Source: Pseudoalteromonas piscicida (lineage in GTDB: Bacteria; Pseudomonadota; Gammaproteobacteria; Enterobacterales; Alteromonadaceae). Taken from it: a stretch of 64,000 bases of DNA. The notes under the pieces were generated by a model. It saw only the letters and a program-made list of their open reading frames with translations. It did no database searches and was not told the origin of the DNA. The stretch is from assembly GCF_002208135.1 (NCBI RefSeq), contig NZ_CP021647.1, forward strand, positions 685,501 to 749,500, read 5' to 3'. Both the position numbers and the translations under genes were made by a program. Of this stretch, positions 62,403 through 64,000 are shown one piece after another; the first letter of the stretch is position 1, and the number at the start of each line of letters is the position of its first letter.

Positions 62403-62753
62403 ACCAATGTGTCCTACTCAGCACTACAATTCACTCGAGTTATGTCAACCAAACTCATATCCGTCACCGATGATAACTACAGACAAGCTCAGTTTATAGC
62501 AATCACATTGAGCAAATGAGCCTTTTTTGATGCGGGGAAATCACGTTATACCACTCGGCTACAGCAAGACTGCCAACTCATGTAGGTAGGGAAAAATTTT
62601 ATAATTTAGTTGTGTTAAATGAAAGCGCTTAGCCAAGCAAGTATGGTACTTCCTCTTCTTCAAATTGGTTTAAAAATTAATGCGATTACTATTCATTCTA
62701 GCTGGCGTGGTGAGCGCCTTCTGTTTGTGTATCAAGTAATAAAAGGAAATAAA
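62403..62753. promoter_or_regulatory. Upstream region of the partial secreted-protein gene
   Basis: 350 bases, AT-rich, no gene. It probably carries the promoter of the gene at 62754. No palindrome stands out. Confidence 0.35.
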
Positions 62754-64000
62754 ATGAACATCAGTACCTCATCAATAGTAAAAGCGGCTGCACTGGTATT
62801 GACTGCACTCGCGTCATACTCTGTCGCAGCGAAAGCTGAACCTTGGTACAAACAATCAATGTACAAAGGTCAATATACAGAGTTAAATACTTGTACCCAA
62901 ACATACCCAAGCTATTGGCAAGACCCAAATCCCAAATTTACAAAAATGTGGAAAGGCCAAACCATTTCAAATGTGCCAACAACTTTATGGGATGAAGGAG
63001 TATTCGCACTTTCAGATAAATACCCAAGAAAGCTTGTTGTTGAACCAAAGAAAAATCAGCCTTGGTATGACGCCAAGTTTGATGCGCTATTCGATGAAAG
63101 TACTTCGCAACGGGAAAAAAGCAAGCTTGCCAAAGAATACATAAAGCTTGTTTATGCCTATGGCCTTGAAGGGAATGTTGCGGGCAAAGGAAGGGTTGCT
63201 TCGAGGGACTTTGATACTTGTGAAAATAACTATAGACCTTGGTTTCACATTCCATTTCAGACTTACGATCCACTTTCAGGGCGAGAGTACATCAGGGGCT
63301 TAACACGTGAAGCGCCGGTCACTTTTTCGGTTCAAGATAGCTCAGGTACAGACGCCTCTACCATGTGGGCTGTCGGCTTTTATAATGCCACAGCAGCGTA
63401 CACTTTAGGGGAAGTATGGCAAGAAGATGGCACAGCCAAATTACCAAAAGAAGGCCTGCGATTCCACGAAGGTGCCGTCATCATTAAGCCATTATTTAAT
63501 ACTTCAACTATCGCTCAAATACCTGTGTTAGCAGGATTACCAAGCTGGAATGCCAATATCTCAGATCCCGCTTACTGTAAATGTAAAGTAACACCAGGAA
63601 GCAAAGATAAAGATGGAAACGAGCGTAAAGAGTGTAACTTTATTGAAGAAAGTAAGCAATGTAAGCGTAACAGTCAGGCTTGGGATGATGTAAAACTGCT
63701 TCAATTTGATGTTGCCGTCAGAGACGATAGAGCGAAAGATACAGGTTGGGTATACGGCACCTTTGTAGCGGACGGTCAACGCAAAGAAAATGTCAAAAAC
63801 CCATGGGAAAAAATGACATGGCTGGGACTTATGTGGGGTAACGATACGCCTGCAAAAGGCCATTTAGCGTTTAATACACCGGTAAACCCAAGAATAAATG
63901 GCTTTTCAGAGGCAGTGATAAACTGGTCTTTAGTTGATGAACTTAACAAGTACAGTGGCAGTGCTATGACACGCCAAGTTGGACATCTTGGTTGTAACAA
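62754..64000 (+). CDS. Secreted protein, partial (runs off the window)
   Basis: ATG 62754 with AAAAGGAAATAAA; open to the end (415 codons). Signal peptide of about 30 residues ending near AKA. The mature part has recurring WY/W-rich patterns (PWYKQ, QPWYDAKFD), TCEN/CTQT cysteines, a short Cys-Lys cluster (PAYCKCKV...KECNFIEESKQCKRN) and a late GHLGCN at the edge. The style recalls uncharacterised secreted proteins with heme-binding or cytochrome-like C-termini, but no CxxCH is present in the visible part. Function unknown. Confidence 0.75.
   Translation, partial: MNISTSSIVKAAALVLTALASYSVAAKAEPWYKQSMYKGQYTELNTCTQTYPSYWQDPNPKFTKMWKGQTISNVPTTLWDEGVFALSDKYPRKLVVEPKKNQPWYDAKFDALFDESTSQREKSKLAKEYIKLVYAYGLEGNVAGKGRVASRDFDTCENNYRPWFHIPFQTYDPLSGREYIRGLTREAPVTFSVQDSSGTDASTMWAVGFYNATAAYTLGEVWQEDGTAKLPKEGLRFHEGAVIIKPLFNTSTIAQIPVLAGLPSWNANISDPAYCKCKVTPGSKDKDGNERKECNFIEESKQCKRNSQAWDDVKLLQFDVAVRDDRAKDTGWVYGTFVADGQRKENVKNPWEKMTWLGLMWGNDTPAKGHLAFNTPVNPRINGFSEAVINWSLVDELNKYSGSAMTRQVGHLGCN

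Noticed and set aside
1..64000. CRISPR array, prophage, rRNA or tRNA genes
   Set aside because: None seen. The only regular repeats are the 103-bp tandem units, the PAS-coding repeats and the short phased hexamers.

Overview
The window looks like a chromosome segment of a marine gammaproteobacterium of the Alteromonadales, most likely Pseudoalteromonas. This is inferred from gene content and protein style: three TonB-dependent receptors, a CadC-like regulator fused to a beta-propeller, several secreted hydrolases, a YeeN-type YebC protein and moderate GC. No rRNA, tRNA, CRISPR array, phage or plasmid module is visible. The left edge cuts a response regulator gene and the right edge cuts a secreted-protein gene.

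Layout. 1-1320: response regulator (partial), DUF3019 protein and a frameshifted MipA/OmpV porin-like gene with a phased-repeat operator. 1468-8710: serine hydrolase lipoprotein, a 1011-aa TonB receptor, its divergent wHTH/TM/propeller regulator, and a Prx5 peroxiredoxin. 8711-15665: an orphan secreted protein, a decayed GNAT gene, a soluble multi-PAS chemoreceptor, a YebC-family protein and a frameshifted YhhN-like membrane protein. 15838-19272: a HEAT-like/SH3 gene pair, a hairpin-rich intergenic region and six tandem secreted two-EF-hand miniproteins. 19369-28100: metallopeptidase-like protein, GNAT, frameshifted nitronate monooxygenase, lipin-like HAD, lipase plus unusual foldase, frameshifted DUF3293, and LysR with a frameshifted metallo-hydrolase. 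28187-35637: periplasmic KatG, an orphan secreted protein between 45-bp repeats, methyltransferase, S9 peptidase and VOC protein. 36004-39989: a minus-strand operon of GH3 glycosidase, YcsI/D-glutamate-cyclase-like protein, PxpA and GNAT. 40113-44000: VOC protein, GGDEF/degenerate-EAL protein and a membrane/Cys-rich secreted pair.

The most interesting system is at 44360-56731. Two paralogous TonB receptors bracket two GH20 beta-N-acetylhexosaminidases and a FecI-type sigma with its FecR-type anti-sigma. The second receptor carries the N-terminal STN signalling domain. I read this as a glycan-utilisation locus in which import of a GlcNAc-containing oligosaccharide signals across the envelope to switch on its own genes. 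A second, independent idea is that GH3 + YcsI + PxpA form a route for peptidoglycan-derived D-glutamate.

The right end holds a cupin dioxygenase-like protein, a cold-shock protein with a long leader and two tiny downstream genes, an SDR, a RAYT (REP-associated transposase) with REP-like ends and a 103-bp tandem repeat, a nucleoside hydrolase and a partial secreted protein.

Repeats: a 239-bp CCTGAG/CTCAGG-ended element is present twice intact, with 8-bp target duplications that coincide with stop codons, and at least three times as relics. A different 140-bp palindromic element lies at 23046-23185. Six genes carry a single-base-deletion-type frameshift. This may be real decay or homopolymer sequencing error and needs checking against reads.
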